A stretch of 64,000 bases of DNA, from the NCBI GenBank assembly GCA_003550305.1, contig QKYT01000187.1, positions 98,658 through 162,657 of the forward strand, in the 5' to 3' direction. Source of the stretch: Glomus cerebriforme (taxonomy: Eukaryota; Glomeromycota; Glomeromycetes; Glomerales; Glomeraceae). Below are positions 24,801-41,596 of this stretch, in pieces (the stretch's first letter is position 1; every line of letters starts with the position of its first letter). Position numbers and translations under genes: made by a program. The notes under the pieces were generated by a model. The model was not told where the DNA came from. It worked only from the letters and a program-made list of their open reading frames with translations, and ran no database searches.

Positions 24801-25372
24801 GTTAAAATGTGACCTTGGAGAAACATCCGATGATATTTCTCATCTTGAAAAAATATTACATAGTATGCCATTACCACCACCGGTGCCAACAGCATTAATT
24901 GTTGTACCACATATTCCCAATAATATTCTTACTTCACAGATTATACCAATTTACCGTACAGCAATTAAACATTTAGCAAAAGAAGCATACGAAAGATTAC
25001 CTCCATCGGGATTTTTTGTCATTGGAGGACAAGATGTTAGAACTTCAGATAATAAATTATGGCCACTTAGTATGCTTTTTATGGAAGATGTAAATAATTC
25101 TGTTGGAGAAGATAAAATGCCTTTAAAAGAGCTTGTGGTAACGGTACCTGAAGGTTATGCTAAAGACAAGAAAAAAATCACAAAAAAGGAGGATTATATA
25201 GAAGAACATTGTATTTTGGATGAAGATGATAAAATAGAACATTTACCCATTGTTCATGTAAGAATCAACCTTAAGGATTTTTTTTTTTTTAAAAAAAAAA
25301 AAAGTTACTAATATAATTCACTTATAATTAAATCTTTAGGCATGTTATCTTATATTTATGAAGCTTCGATAA
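15803..25372 (+). CDS. Tudor-ZZ-ePHD-GATA-DNA amino-methyltransferase fusion protein
   Basis: 28 exons join in one frame, summing to 7527 nt (2508 residues). Approximate residues: 1-760 disordered, Pro/Asn- then Ser/Asp-rich; Tudor repeats at 765-818, 966-1020, 1243-1297 and 1420-1472 (pattern WYPxxI...VxFDGW...FDEW, the last DRLKEWVPATI); CxxC...CxxC knuckles before repeats 2 and 3; a ZZ-like finger (1530-1590); an extended PHD (about 1620-1770, CGFCNDDDP to FYCPTH); a second ZZ-like finger (to 1830); a GATA-like finger (CSYCWAEESSRWRKG); then a methylase with DYHGTW, motif I NFLGRGTD, GIDINP, ADSRNL, catalytic SHPPYKNCVEYS, LLKPGRR and GIGD. The C-terminal domain ends HLPIVHACYLIFMKLR. The methylase resembles bacterial site-specific N6A/N4C enzymes, and its order (I before IV) is gamma-like. 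The Tudors resemble PHF20. Chromatin-guided DNA methylation is inferred. The Tudor part is one 3490-nt exon; the methylase is split among 14 exons. Confidence 0.85.
19301..19423 (+). repeat. Coding minisatellite in the Tudor linker
   Basis: Three head-to-tail copies (39, 39 and 45 nt) encode a Cys-Pro-Pro-Lys-Ser-x-(Asn/Asp)-Asp-Lys-Pro-Lys-Lys-type unit between Tudor 2 and Tudor 3. The third copy carries a two-codon insertion. It is a linker length polymorphism candidate and not a domain. Confidence 0.85.
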
Positions 25373-26644
25373 TAATTGCATTTTTTTTGATAGAATTAGA
25401 TATGATTATTATATAGGTTTTGTAAAGCGATGATAAATTGCGTAGACAAGTAATCAAATAAATAAATTAGTATTTATGTAACATATTTAAAAAACTTACT
25501 TTTATTAAACCGATGAAAAAGCTCTTTTAAAATTGAATCTAACATGTATGGGTAAATGTATTAATGTAAAAATCAACTACCTGTGCCGAAACTGGGTATG
25601 ATTCGTATATTTAGTACTTGTAATGACTAAGATTATCAATTTATCTGAGAATGGAAATGAGAAAACTTCAAAGCAATTTTAAAAAGTAGATAAATATAGA
25701 AAAGAAATCCTTTTATATCTAAAGTTCTTTCAAATATTATTAATATTAACAATTCAGTAGAAATATTCAATGTTACATTTAAGTTTTGTTTTATTTGATC
25801 AAAAATCAATTAGGTTATTAATACATAGTTTTTAGTTTTTTTTGTATAAATAATTATAAAAAAAATGCGAAGATTCATGTAATATCAGGTACTCTGACGA
25901 AAAATACAAGATTATCACTTTTACCAATTACCAGTACAAAGAAAAAGTGAATACATAACAAACTGATCCCGAATGGCCTATAATTTAGGCCGGTCAATCT
26001 TTTATATAATATCAAATCGAGTATATTATTTAATATATTAAATATGAAGTGTTAATTGGAGAGAAAATAAAATTAACTTGATCGGTCATCTCTTTTTTAA
26101 TACTTTAAATTTTACAGAATTTAAAATCTAAACATTTTCAGGAGCGTATGATAAAATATCAGAAAAAAATTATCATTACTATATTTTCCATCTATATTTC
26201 AAAAAAAAGGAGAAAACTTTAAATTCTCCTTTAAGAAATGACATTTGATCTTTGTTACCGAATGTGAAGGACATCCCCTAAGTTTGTTTCTGTGATGCTC
26301 AAATAAATTGATGTAATCAAATATAATAATTATAAAAATCTTTATATTCTCTTTATAAAAAGGATTTTTCGCAAAGAATTTAGATTTTGGTTTTTCTTTC
26401 GATGAAAAAATTTTTTTCTCGTCATCTTGAGTGTAATATTATAACATTACACATATAACTAATTAAAAATAGGTAGGTGTTATCAGAAAAATAAATCTGA
26501 ATCAACCTGAAAGAAAGCATTAAATGCTGCAACAGCGGAAATTCTCAAGGCATTTGTAAAAAAAAATCATGTGTTATATGGTTATTGAAAGTGATATAAT
26601 GTTCCTTATTAAAATGATAATTATTATATTTACTGAAATTGTGA
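25373..26644. other. Convergent intergenic region
   Basis: 1.27 kb between the 3' ends of the methyltransferase fusion and SMC3. AT-rich with no open frame of note on either strand. I see no RNA gene or mobile element. Confidence 0.5.
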
Positions 26645-32632
<5,988 letters not shown>

Positions 32633-33070
32633 AATAAATTGATTCTGGCGACTTTTCTAAAGAGCTTATGAAGGTCTAATTGTTTCTTTAACGTCGCGTT
32701 CGCGTTTTGGTTTCGTAACGATAAATTGATAAATTACAAGCCACCGGGAATAAAGACTAATTTTGGGTTAAGTTTGAAATTACCCGTTTCAACCAAAAAT
32801 ATGCAAGATTATCACATGACTTTATATAGTAAGTACTAAGTACAATATTTTTTACAGCACCCAAAAAATATATTTATTTGATTAAAAACTTATCAACTTA
32901 TCTTTATCTATTTCTATAAATGTAGTTGTAGTACTTGGACAATAAATTTCTAACTTTTAAGTTCTATTATTTTAATAAATTAAGTTATATCTAAGTATAT
33001 CTAAAGCGATAAAAAAAAAAAAATTATGGAAAACAATATCTTGTAAATTATGTAAAATGAAGGTAAATAT
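32633..33070. promoter_or_regulatory. SMC3 upstream region and 3' flank of the CHY gene
   Basis: 438 bp, AT-rich, holding by position the SMC3 promoter. An ACGTCGCGTTCGCG stretch at about 32691-32704 is unusually CpG-rich for this genome and may be promoter-proximal. No specific site was identified. Confidence 0.4.
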
Positions 33071-33607
33071 TTAACCCATTTTATTTGAAAATTCTTGATT
33101 GAAAATACTCCTTTTAGGATCTTGTTTTATACGTTCATCTTTAATCATTCTGTTTACAAAGAAATAGGTAATAAATTTTAGAATGAATTGATTTAAAGAA
33201 AAAAAAAACAGATTCTTTCGCCTTTTTAGAATATCTTACCTATTATCCTTCCTTGGATCATCACCCTCAACACCAATGCCAAATGATGGTGTCTTTGCGT
33301 CCAATACATAATGATTATCACAGTGAGGGCAATATTCATCTGTTTCATCAAAGTTTTCCGTATCCTTACGGAAACATTTTTTACATTTTTTGCAAGCAAA
33401 GACCATCTCTGTGGTTTTCCTGATTTGATGATCTGATACTTCCGCGTGGCACTCAGCACAGTCAAACCAACGTTGACAGCATGCCGCACGAATCGAAACC
33501 TTTGTTGAAAAATATATTCTAAAGTTATTAAATAGATCTAAATAAATAAGGTAACTAAGAAAATACTATATTCTATATACCTGAGCGTTAAGTATATGTT
33601 TGCACAT
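33071..33607 (-). CDS. Small CHY-type zinc finger protein (Hot13-like)
   Basis: Three exons from ATG 33607-33605 (MCKHILNAQ) to TAA 33073-33071, about 120 residues. Cys/His ligands run in the CHY order: CKH, AACCQRWFDCAECHAE, FACKKCKKCFRK, YCPHCDNHYV, ending NKMG. A compact CHY domain alone, without RING or CTCHY modules, matches yeast Hot13, a zinc-binding factor of the mitochondrial intermembrane space that assists Erv1/Mia40 oxidative import. RCHY1-type ligases are much longer. The start exon is only 27 nt and lacks a clear targeting signal. The role is inferred from size and domain. The gene is divergent from the first I78 gene, 213 bp away. Confidence 0.8.
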
Positions 33608-33820
33608 CTTTTAAATTGTTAAAATAATAATTTTTTTGTTAAAAGAAAAATTTATTGATTTTATTATTATTAATTCATTTAAATTGTACATATGCAAGTG
33701 ATGCAGATCGAATTTTGAGGACTAACTTGATTTGAGTTGGAGGATAAACAAAAATAAGATATAAATTTAATTTGTCAGAATTTCTTCTTTCCTTCATACT
33801 TTTCATTAAAAATTTGAAAA
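33608..33820. promoter_or_regulatory. Bidirectional promoter region, CHY gene and I78 copy 1
   Basis: 213 bp between divergent start codons, AT-rich with no recognised site. Function is inferred from position. Confidence 0.4.
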
Positions 33821-34196
33821 ATGGCTGATAAATCTCTTGATAATTGGAAAGCTAAATTACTTGGAAAGAAATTCGTATCTGATAATGTGTCAGTTGCGGC
33901 TGAAGAACAACATAATGTAAATACATAAAAGATTAAAATTTAAAATTTTTATTTATTTAAAATTTTTATTTTTAGGTTATTCGTAAAACTGATTTACCGA
34001 CAGAACATAGAGTTATTCCACCGGATGGTATGGTAACCATGGACATTAAACCAGATAGGTATAATATTAAGAATATATCTTAATAAAAAAAATAAATAAA
34101 AAAATAAATAAATAGTTCATTTTCTTTTTTATTAATTTTAGGTTGAATGTTTATATCGACCATTCAAGTACAATTTACAAAGTAAAATTTGGTTAA
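33821..34196 (+). CDS. I78-family protease inhibitor-like protein, copy 1
   Basis: Three exons (33821-33916, 33976-34058, 34142-34196) give 77 residues starting MADKSLDNWKAKLLGKK. The core HRVIPPDGMVTMD followed by KPDRLNVYID and KVKFG matches the I78 inhibitor family, which includes small Aspergillus elastase inhibitors and many bacterial proteins (potato-inhibitor-I-like fold). There is no signal peptide, unlike the secreted Aspergillus inhibitors, so a cytosolic target protease is likely. There are no cysteines. A tandem duplicate lies 306 bp downstream with identical exon lengths. Confidence 0.82.
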
Positions 34197-34502
34197 TATT
34201 AAGACTCGTATGATTTATCTGCTTTTTAACCAAAAGATCTTATAATTTATAAACATCTATTATTTTGTTAAATAAATAAATTAATATATATATAAATATA
34301 ATAAATTTTTACATTTTCAAAATACTGTATATACTGTATAAATCCACTCGTACTGATGCAGTCATGCAGATCAAACTGTTCATTAAATGCTGATTAAAGA
34401 AGTACCATTAAATGATTTAAATGATTAAAATGTTATTATTTAAATTAGCCATCGAAACTTATTCCTCATACTTTTCTTAAAAATTTTTAAAAATTTGTAA
34501 AA
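34197..34502. other. Spacer between the tandem I78 genes
   Basis: 306 bp of AT-rich DNA. Its last ~50 bp resemble the region just before copy 1 (CTTCATACTTTTC-like string before the ATG), showing that the duplication took in proximal promoter sequence. Confidence 0.5.
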
Positions 34503-34875
34503 ATGTCTGATAAATCTCTTGATAATTGGGAAGCTAAATTACTTGGAAAGAAATTCGTACCTGATAATGTATCAGTTGCGGCTGAAGAACAACATAATGT
34601 AAATACATAAAAGATTAAAATTAAAAATTTTATTTATTTAATATTTTTTTAAAAAATTTTAGGTTGTTCGCAAAACAGATTTTCCGCCTGTACATAGGGT
34701 TATTAAACCGAATAGTTTAATAACCAGAGACCATAGAACAGAAAGGTATAATAATATTAAAGAATGTATAGATAAAATAAATAGTAATTTTTTTTTCATT
34801 CTCTTTGTATTAATTTTTAGGTTGAATATTTGTATCGACCATTCAGATATAATTGTCAGGTTGTACTTTGGTTAA
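34503..34875 (+). CDS. I78-family protease inhibitor-like protein, copy 2
   Basis: Same architecture as copy 1: exons 34503-34598, 34663-34745 and 34821-34875 have lengths 96, 83 and 55 nt, identical to copy 1. The product starts MSDKSLDNWEAKLLGKK and ends VRLYFG. Exon 1 differs from copy 1 at 4 of 96 sites, but exons 2 and 3 differ at roughly a quarter of sites. The conserved VTMD-x-KPDR of copy 1 has become ITRDHRTER. The frame is intact, so this looks like a functional paralogue with altered inhibitory face, though loss of inhibitory activity is possible. Confidence 0.78.
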
Positions 34876-35520
34876 AAAAAAAAGTGATATATTAATTCAA
34901 AATAATTTATTTTGTTAAATAAAAAATAAAAGAATAGAAAATCAAAATTTAAAATTAAAGGATTAAGCGATATAATATATAAAAGTATTATCCGGTACAC
35001 CAAAAAAAATACTTTCGTCATATATACTGTATATATAAAGTTTCATTTTCAAGATTGAAAATATTTTTTTTTTTTTTTTTAGGCCATTCTGCTGACCAAA
35101 TTTGGGCATTATATACTTTGTATTTCTAACTCGCTTTCTCCATATAATATTAGGTTCTTGATATAGATATGATCGATCAAAAAACCAATTTAAAATCAAT
35201 TTAATCGATCAATTTTGATCGACCCATTACAGTAATTAGTGAGTCTTGGCAATATTATTTATGGGTTATTCGTAAAGAATTTTTCAAAAATATTCCGATT
35301 TGAAATATCAAAATTTTTTTGCTATGATCACTGCGGGATATACCTGACATAATTTGTCATTAATGTTTATTAAACAATGACAAATCAAATAATCGAATAT
35401 TCTGCGATCGACGTGTTAATTTTATATAAAATGTGAAAGATTCTAATAAAGACAAAAAAAAAAATTACAATTATAAATTAAAAAAAAAATCTTTTACATA
35501 TAAGTTTATAAATAAAGAGA
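34876..35520. other. Intergenic region
   Basis: 645 bp of AT-rich DNA with a poly-T run near 35064-35081 and an imperfect TTAATCGATCAATTTTGATC block near 35201-35220. No gene was recognised. It holds the pirin promoter by position. Confidence 0.45.
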
Positions 35521-35891
35521 TGGCCAAAACTCTAGCTAGAAATATTACAAGTTCATTTTTCGCAAAGGTAAGACTGATATGATATAAATATGATTAGAAT
35601 TTAGAATTCACATTTAATTTATAATAATAAAATAGAGTCGATCCGAAGGAGTTGGTGCAATAGTTCGAAGATGTATAGGTGGATCAAAAACTTTAGATCC
35701 ATTTTTGATGTGTGACATATTTGAGGTTACTCCACCAGCTGGATTTCCCGATCATCCTCATCGAGGATTCGAAACTGTTACTTATTTATTAGAAGGTGCA
35801 ATTGCACATGAAGATTTTGGTGGAAATAAAGGATTAATTGGACCTGGGTATAATATTATTTTATTTTTAATTCTCATTATTATTTTTATTA

Positions 35892-35922
<31 letters not shown>

Positions 35923-36683
35923 TTGTTTTATTCACAATTTCATATTATTAGCGACGTACAATGGATGACAGCTGGTCGTGGTGTTGTTCATGCTGAAATG
36001 CCTGCCTCAAAAGTGACCTCTCGCGGTATTCAACTTTGGATCAATTTGTCACGAGAATATAAAATGATTGAACCTGCTTATCAAGATTTGAAAGATTCGG
36101 ATATTCCAAGAGCAAAACCTGAACCTGGAATCGAAGTAAAAATTATTGCAGGAGAAAGTTTTGGTGTAAAAAGTTCAGTATTTACAAGAACTCCTACAAT
36201 GATTATGGATTTTAAACTTGAAAAAGGAAAAAAAATTGAACAACAAATTCCAAAAGATCATCAAGGATTTATTTATGTTTTAAATGGAAGTGGTTATTTT
36301 GGTGAAAATCAATTTAAAGGTGAAGAACATAATGCATTATTTTTGGATGATAATAATGGAGATCATATTCCCGTAGAAGCAAAGGATGTGGATCTAAGAT
36401 TTATGTTATTTACAGGAAAACCATTAAAGGTAAAGATTTTCTTCTAAAAAAAAAATGGTTAGAATTTTTTTTTTTTAAAAAAAAGAAAAAAATCAACCAG
36501 TTTTTTCCTTAAACTCGTTTTTTCCTAATTTAGGAACCAATGGTAAACTATGGACCATTTGTCATGAACTCAGAAGAAGAAATACTTCAAACGATGTTCG
36601 ATTTTAATCAAACTACAAATGGATTTGAAAGAGCAAAAAAATGGCGATCGTCAATCGCCGACGGTGTGACCGAATTACAATAG
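35521..36683 (+). CDS. Pirin (cupin-fold metalloprotein)
   Basis: Four exons from ATG 35521 to TAG 36681-36683, about 300 residues. The N-terminal cupin holds the iron ligands in FPDHPHRGFETVTYLLEG and GRGVVHAEMPAS. The second cupin half follows (GFIYVLNGSGYFGE). The C-terminus PMVNYGPFVMNSEEEI is typical of pirins. Pirins are nuclear or cytosolic Fe proteins; some members have quercetin-dioxygenase activity and some act as transcription cofactors. The function here is not determined. All predicted metal ligands are present. Intron 2 ends in a (TTA)n microsatellite at about 35895-35925, and intron 3 holds a T12A8 palindrome. Confidence 0.93.
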
Positions 36684-37311
36684 TTATTTATAAATAGATA
36701 AATTAAATATTATTTTCAGTTTTTTCAGTAAACGGATTTTTAATAATATCAGTTACTTTTCACATGTGTACCAAACAATAAATTGCATAAATTAAAAATT
36801 TTAACGTATAATAATCATAAACAAATAAAACTTGAATTTGATTGCCATTTTCTGAAATCGATCCGATAGATAATTATTCCACGAATAATGTTTACCTGGT
36901 AACATGATGCAATATTGCTTTAACTCAATACATATTTGGTCGAATTGAATTAAATGAAATAAAACGTCAATTTTTCAGTTTTAGCCATCTTGAACATGAT
37001 TGGATACTCTAAAATCTGAAACCTAAATTCAGAAATTCTCAATCTAGATTCGATATACATTCCATACAGCCATTCCATACAGCCATTCCATACAACCATT
37101 CCATAGAAATGATAACAGATAAAAAACAATCCGTATCACTTATTTAACAAAATGGGGATCATCAGATTTTTTCTTAGTGCTAAAAAAAAAAAAAATACAC
37201 CAACCAAAATTCTTTATAAATATACTAAAAAAATTTTTTTGTTCCTTCAGTTCGTTTTATTTTACTTTTAACGGACCTTATAACGAACATTTGTAAAATT
37301 AAAGTATTAAT
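36684..37311. other. Intergenic region with a 13-bp tandem repeat
   Basis: 628 bp before the potassium transporter. CATTCCATACAGC repeats head to tail about 3.7 times at 37058-37105. The rest is AT-rich with nothing recognised. Confidence 0.6.
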
Positions 37312-40150
37312 ATGACGAATGATATTGATGTAAAAGTGACGACTACGTCGTCAAAAGATCTTATAGACAGATACAAGCAAACAACAAAACAGGTATGATA
37401 AATAAGAATTTTTTTTTGTCAATTTATAGGTCTAATTCGATATCGATATTATTTCAGAACATTGGAATCGTGACTACCTTGATTATGGCTTTTAGAACAC
37501 TAGGTAAATATTACGTGAAATACGCGAAATCCAAATTTGCCGATCATTAATTCTTTTTTCAAATTCATCGTTAAGGTGTAATTTATGGAGATATTGGTAC
37601 ATCTCCTTTATATGTGTTTACGGCAATTTTTCCAGAACCACCTGAAGACAGCCGCGATATCCTGGGTAAATATTTCTTTTTCTATTTAATATAGTTTTTT
37701 TTAATATTAATTATTCAATAATTTTTATGTTTAACTTTTAGGTACTTGTTCTCTAATTATTTGGTCATTGGTATGATATATATATTTTTATTTATTTATA
37801 ATTTACTAAATTTTAAGCCATTTTATTAAAATAATAAATAATCGTTTAGACTATCGTGCCTATGATCAAGTATATTTTCATTGTTTTGAGAGCAGATGAT
37901 AACGGACAGGGTGGCACTTTTGCCCTTTATTCCTTATTGTATAGGTAAGACAATTTTCTTTTATTATAATAAAAAAAAAAAATGTGAAAAAATGCTTCCA
38001 ATATATTTATCGAGTTATTTATAATATTTTTTATTAAAAGGCATTCAGGCCTAAGTGTTCATGACGATGAAAGACCCGATGATCTTACAATTGTAAATTA
38101 TGATACTACCTCTACTCATAGTATCGAGGAACCCCAAAATTTTATAAGACGTCACAAATTTGTACAAAAATTTTTGACGATCGTCGTTTTATTTGGTGCA
38201 TCCCTGATCATGAGTGATGGTTTATTAACTCCGGCTATATCTGTAATATCCGCAGTAGAAGGAATCGCAGTTCCTGCTCCATCAACACAAGGTGCTATTG
38301 TTTACATTAGCTGGTAAGAAATTGACAGCTTTGCCTTCATAAGTAAATTAATAATATTAAATTGACTCGTTTTTTATTTGAAGTGCAATTCTCATTGTAT
38401 TATTTATGGCTCAAAAATTTGGCACAAATAAAGTCGGAGGTGCATTTGCTCCAATTGTTTTCTTATGGTTTATAGCGATTGCAAGCATTGGAATATGGAA
38501 TATCTCATTTTATCCACAAATTTTTAAAGCATTCAATCCATATTATATATTTGATTATTTTATTCGTACTAAAGGAGTGGGATTCGAAAGTCTTGGCGGA
38601 GTTTTGCTAGCCATAACAGGAGTTGAAGCTTTATATGCTGATTTGGGTCACTTCAATCGCGTTTCTATCCAACTTTCTTTTCCGCTCATTGTTTATCCTT
38701 CTTTAGTTTTGGCTTATCTCGGACAAGCTGCTCGTTTAACTTTGGATAATACACTTATCTCAAATACATTTTATAATACGGTACCTTCAAATGGTTTTAT
38801 TTACTGGACTACTTTTGTTTTAGCTACTTTGGCAACAATTATCGCTTCCCAAGCAATGATTTCTGCCACATTCTCATTAATAAGTCAAGCAATGCAATTA
38901 GATTCTTTCCCAAGAGTCAAAGTATGTCCTTGCTTAAATTATATTATCTGATAACTTTGTTTTCTTTCATCGTTAAATTTAAACTTTAATGTCCTTTGTC
39001 TTTTTAAGATTATACACACTTCAAGGAAGGTAGAAGGACAAATTTATATTCCAGAGGTAATTAATTATACATGTAAATAATTTTGACTATTAAATATTTA
39101 AATAATTTAAATAATTTAAATTTTTTACAGATCAATTACATCCTTATGGTTGCTATTGTGTTGGTTTGTTTTGCTTTCAGAGCATCTGCAAAATTAACTA
39201 TCGCTTACGGTGTTGCAGTTGCTTCGGTAATGTTTTTGACTACAATCCTCTTGTCTATAGCACTTCATGTTGTTTGGAAACTTCCAGCTATAGTTTCTAT
39301 TCTTTTCTTCTTAGTTTTTGGTATGGTTGATATGGCTTTCTTGAGTTCTACTCTTCTTAAGGTTCAAAATGGTGGTTGGTTTACATTAACATTTGGGGTT
39401 GTTCTTGGTAGTATTATGCTGCTTTGGAGATGGGGTACAAATCTTAAATATCAACATGAGATCAATTCAAGGTCAACCTTTGAAAACATTTTTGTTGATC
39501 CTGATGAAAAATCACGTGAACAAAAACTAGAATCATTTGTAATTGAAGATTCAACTAAAAATGATGATATTATAATAAGAAAATCAATATCTTCAAGTGA
39601 ACCTAGTATAAACCAACGAAAAGGTGAACTTCAACTTTTAAAAAATGGATTTCAAGTTAATAGATTACCGGGTATTGGAATGTTTTATAATGGATCAGGA
39701 TTTGGTGTTCCTCTTACGTTTAAGCATTTTGTACAGCACTTTCCTGCGGTACCGCAAACTCTTATATTTATTAGTATACGTCATATTGCAATTCCCTATG
39801 TGGGTGAAGATGATCGTTTAATTGTGAAAAAAGTTCGTAATTTTAATGGCTGTTATCGTGTAACTGCACGTTATGGTTACATGGAGGATGTTTCTCAAGG
39901 ACAAGAATTCATAAAAAAAATGATTGAAGAAATTCGTAAAATTGATTTAGATTATGAAATTTTAAATCTGAAACATGTAACTTATATCCTTGGTCGACAA
40001 TCTATTCAACCCAAATCAAATGCTTTTTTCGGAAAGAAAGTATGTATAAATTTTTATACCTTTTTGGAAAATATTTCTCGACAAATATATGGAAATTGGA
40101 ATATTCCAATTGACGATGTTGTTGATGTTGGTATGAAAATAGCAGTGTAA
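37312..40150 (+). CDS. HAK/KUP family potassium transporter
   Basis: About nine exons from ATG 37312 to TAA 40148-40150, roughly 740 residues. The first helix carries [15 protein letters not shown], the family signature. Further conserved segments are [52 protein letters not shown], and many hydrophobic membrane segments up to about residue 530. A cytoplasmic C-terminal domain follows ([40 protein letters not shown]). These proteins move K+ with H+ across the plasma membrane under low external potassium. In a mycorrhizal fungus a role in soil K+ capture or symbiotic exchange is plausible but inferred. No frameshift is seen. Confidence 0.94.
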
Positions 40151-40432
40151 CATTATTTTAAAATTATTTTTTGTATCACGAACGAAATGTAATAGTATTA
40201 ATTATAAATTAACTGGCTTCTATTCAAATAAACACGTATTTTTTTTAAGCCCTATACAAAAGTGTCTTTAACACGTTTATTTATGTTTAAGCCTTGTCTC
40301 ATGAACAAATACATAACGTCTTTAAATTTTTTATACAAATGAAATTTATACAGAAATTTGATATGATTTTATAATATATAGAATAAAAAATATTTCAGGA
40401 AAAAAATTCCTTTGATACTATCATTAAGATCA

Positions 40433-40888
40433 TTAAGAATTGGTGGCACGGTGAAGAGCTTCAAATTCCTCCGGCTTCATAACTTGTATCTTTCCTAATC
40501 TGCCGGTATCTCTATTAGTCTCTGCTGCTTTCGTATTCTGAACTTTTTCTTTATTGTATTTAGGCATTTCTTCATTATATTCATAATGTTCATCCAATTC
40601 TGCAAGTACATCAGTGGGTTTTCCCCAATTATGAGGACCACCTCCTTCCTATATATATATATATATATGAGGATGTTTAGTAATAACAAATATATAAATA
40701 TTTTTAAAAATTAATACGAAACCTTTTTTGGCATCCCTCTTGGATCCATTATTCCACTCCTAAAGATTTTTTTAAGTTAATTTTTTCGTTAAACACAAAA
40801 ACAGCTGCACGAATAACGCTTATTACCTTTGAAGGTGACGGTCCTTGTTTATGGCATGTGGAGTCGTACTTTGTCTTGAACGAGTCAT
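40433..40888 (-). CDS. Small Stf2/HABP4-SERBP1-like RNA- or ribosome-associated protein
   Basis: Three exons on the minus strand from ATG 40888-40886 to TAA 40435-40433, about 105 residues. It starts MTRSRQSTTPHAINKD, continues DPRGMPKKEGGGPHNWGKP, then an acidic and basic disordered tail ending HRATNS. The Gly-rich xHNWGKPxD motif is the hallmark of small fungal Stf2-type proteins and of the HABP4/SERBP1 N-terminal region. Yeast Stf2 has been linked to F1Fo-ATPase stabilisation and desiccation tolerance, and SERBP1-like proteins bind idle ribosomes. The exact role here is open. An intron carries a (TA)n microsatellite near 40651-40668. Confidence 0.6.
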
Positions 40889-41596
40889 AATTTTTTTTTT
40901 TTTAAACAAAGTCCAAGCAAAAATAAAAAGAGACGGTAAAAAGGTGGTTTTGTTTTCAATTGTGAAGAGAAAATTTTCGCATCCTATTTATGTTTAAATT
41001 TGGCATAACAAAAATATCGTATGATACAATTAGTTCATCATAAGGCGTTTATTTAGTGGATTGCATTTCTAAAAGCTTCTTTAATGTATATCAATCGGGC
41101 GCTAGAATGATGTCGAGATTTCTAGACTTCCTGATGTAAATCATTTATTTTCACGTGATTATAAAGTTTTTCGTAATTAATTTCTTTTTTCTCATTCGCT
41201 CATTCGTTCATTCGATTTATACTTAAAAGATTCGTCATTTGTTATATAATCGAATAAAAACGAAGTTTACTAAAAATTAATAACAAGTGTAATCATTCGA
41301 TTATTCAAAATCAGGTTAGCAGGAATTAAAAATTGAATATTAGCTTGTACGATAATGTTTATTAGTTTAGATCTAGGTATTGAATCGGTTGTGTTTTGAC
41401 GACACGATAAACAATATTGACACTAGTAAATTATTTTATTTACAGTACTGAGAAACATTTAAATATATTTAATAAATAAATTTACCAAATCAATTTACAG
41501 AATGAATAGAATGAATAAAAAAAAATGTTTGTTATACTATCTAATACATCTAATATATTTTGAACGAACTTCCTCCGCGAAATAATTTTTTTCATC
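40889..41596. other. Intergenic region with E-box and 8-bp repeats
   Basis: 708 bp between the Stf2-like start and the Cdc37 stop. CACGTG at 41152-41157 and three tandem CATTCGNT octamers (41193-41216) lie about 270-330 bp upstream of the Stf2-like start codon. No gene was recognised. Confidence 0.5.

Noticed and set aside
25258..25311. Read-through end of the methyltransferase (HVRINLKDFFFF...)
   Set aside because: It runs into homopolymers. Splicing 25257 to 25340 gives a far more plausible ending (HACYLIFMKLR) with proper GT-AG sites.
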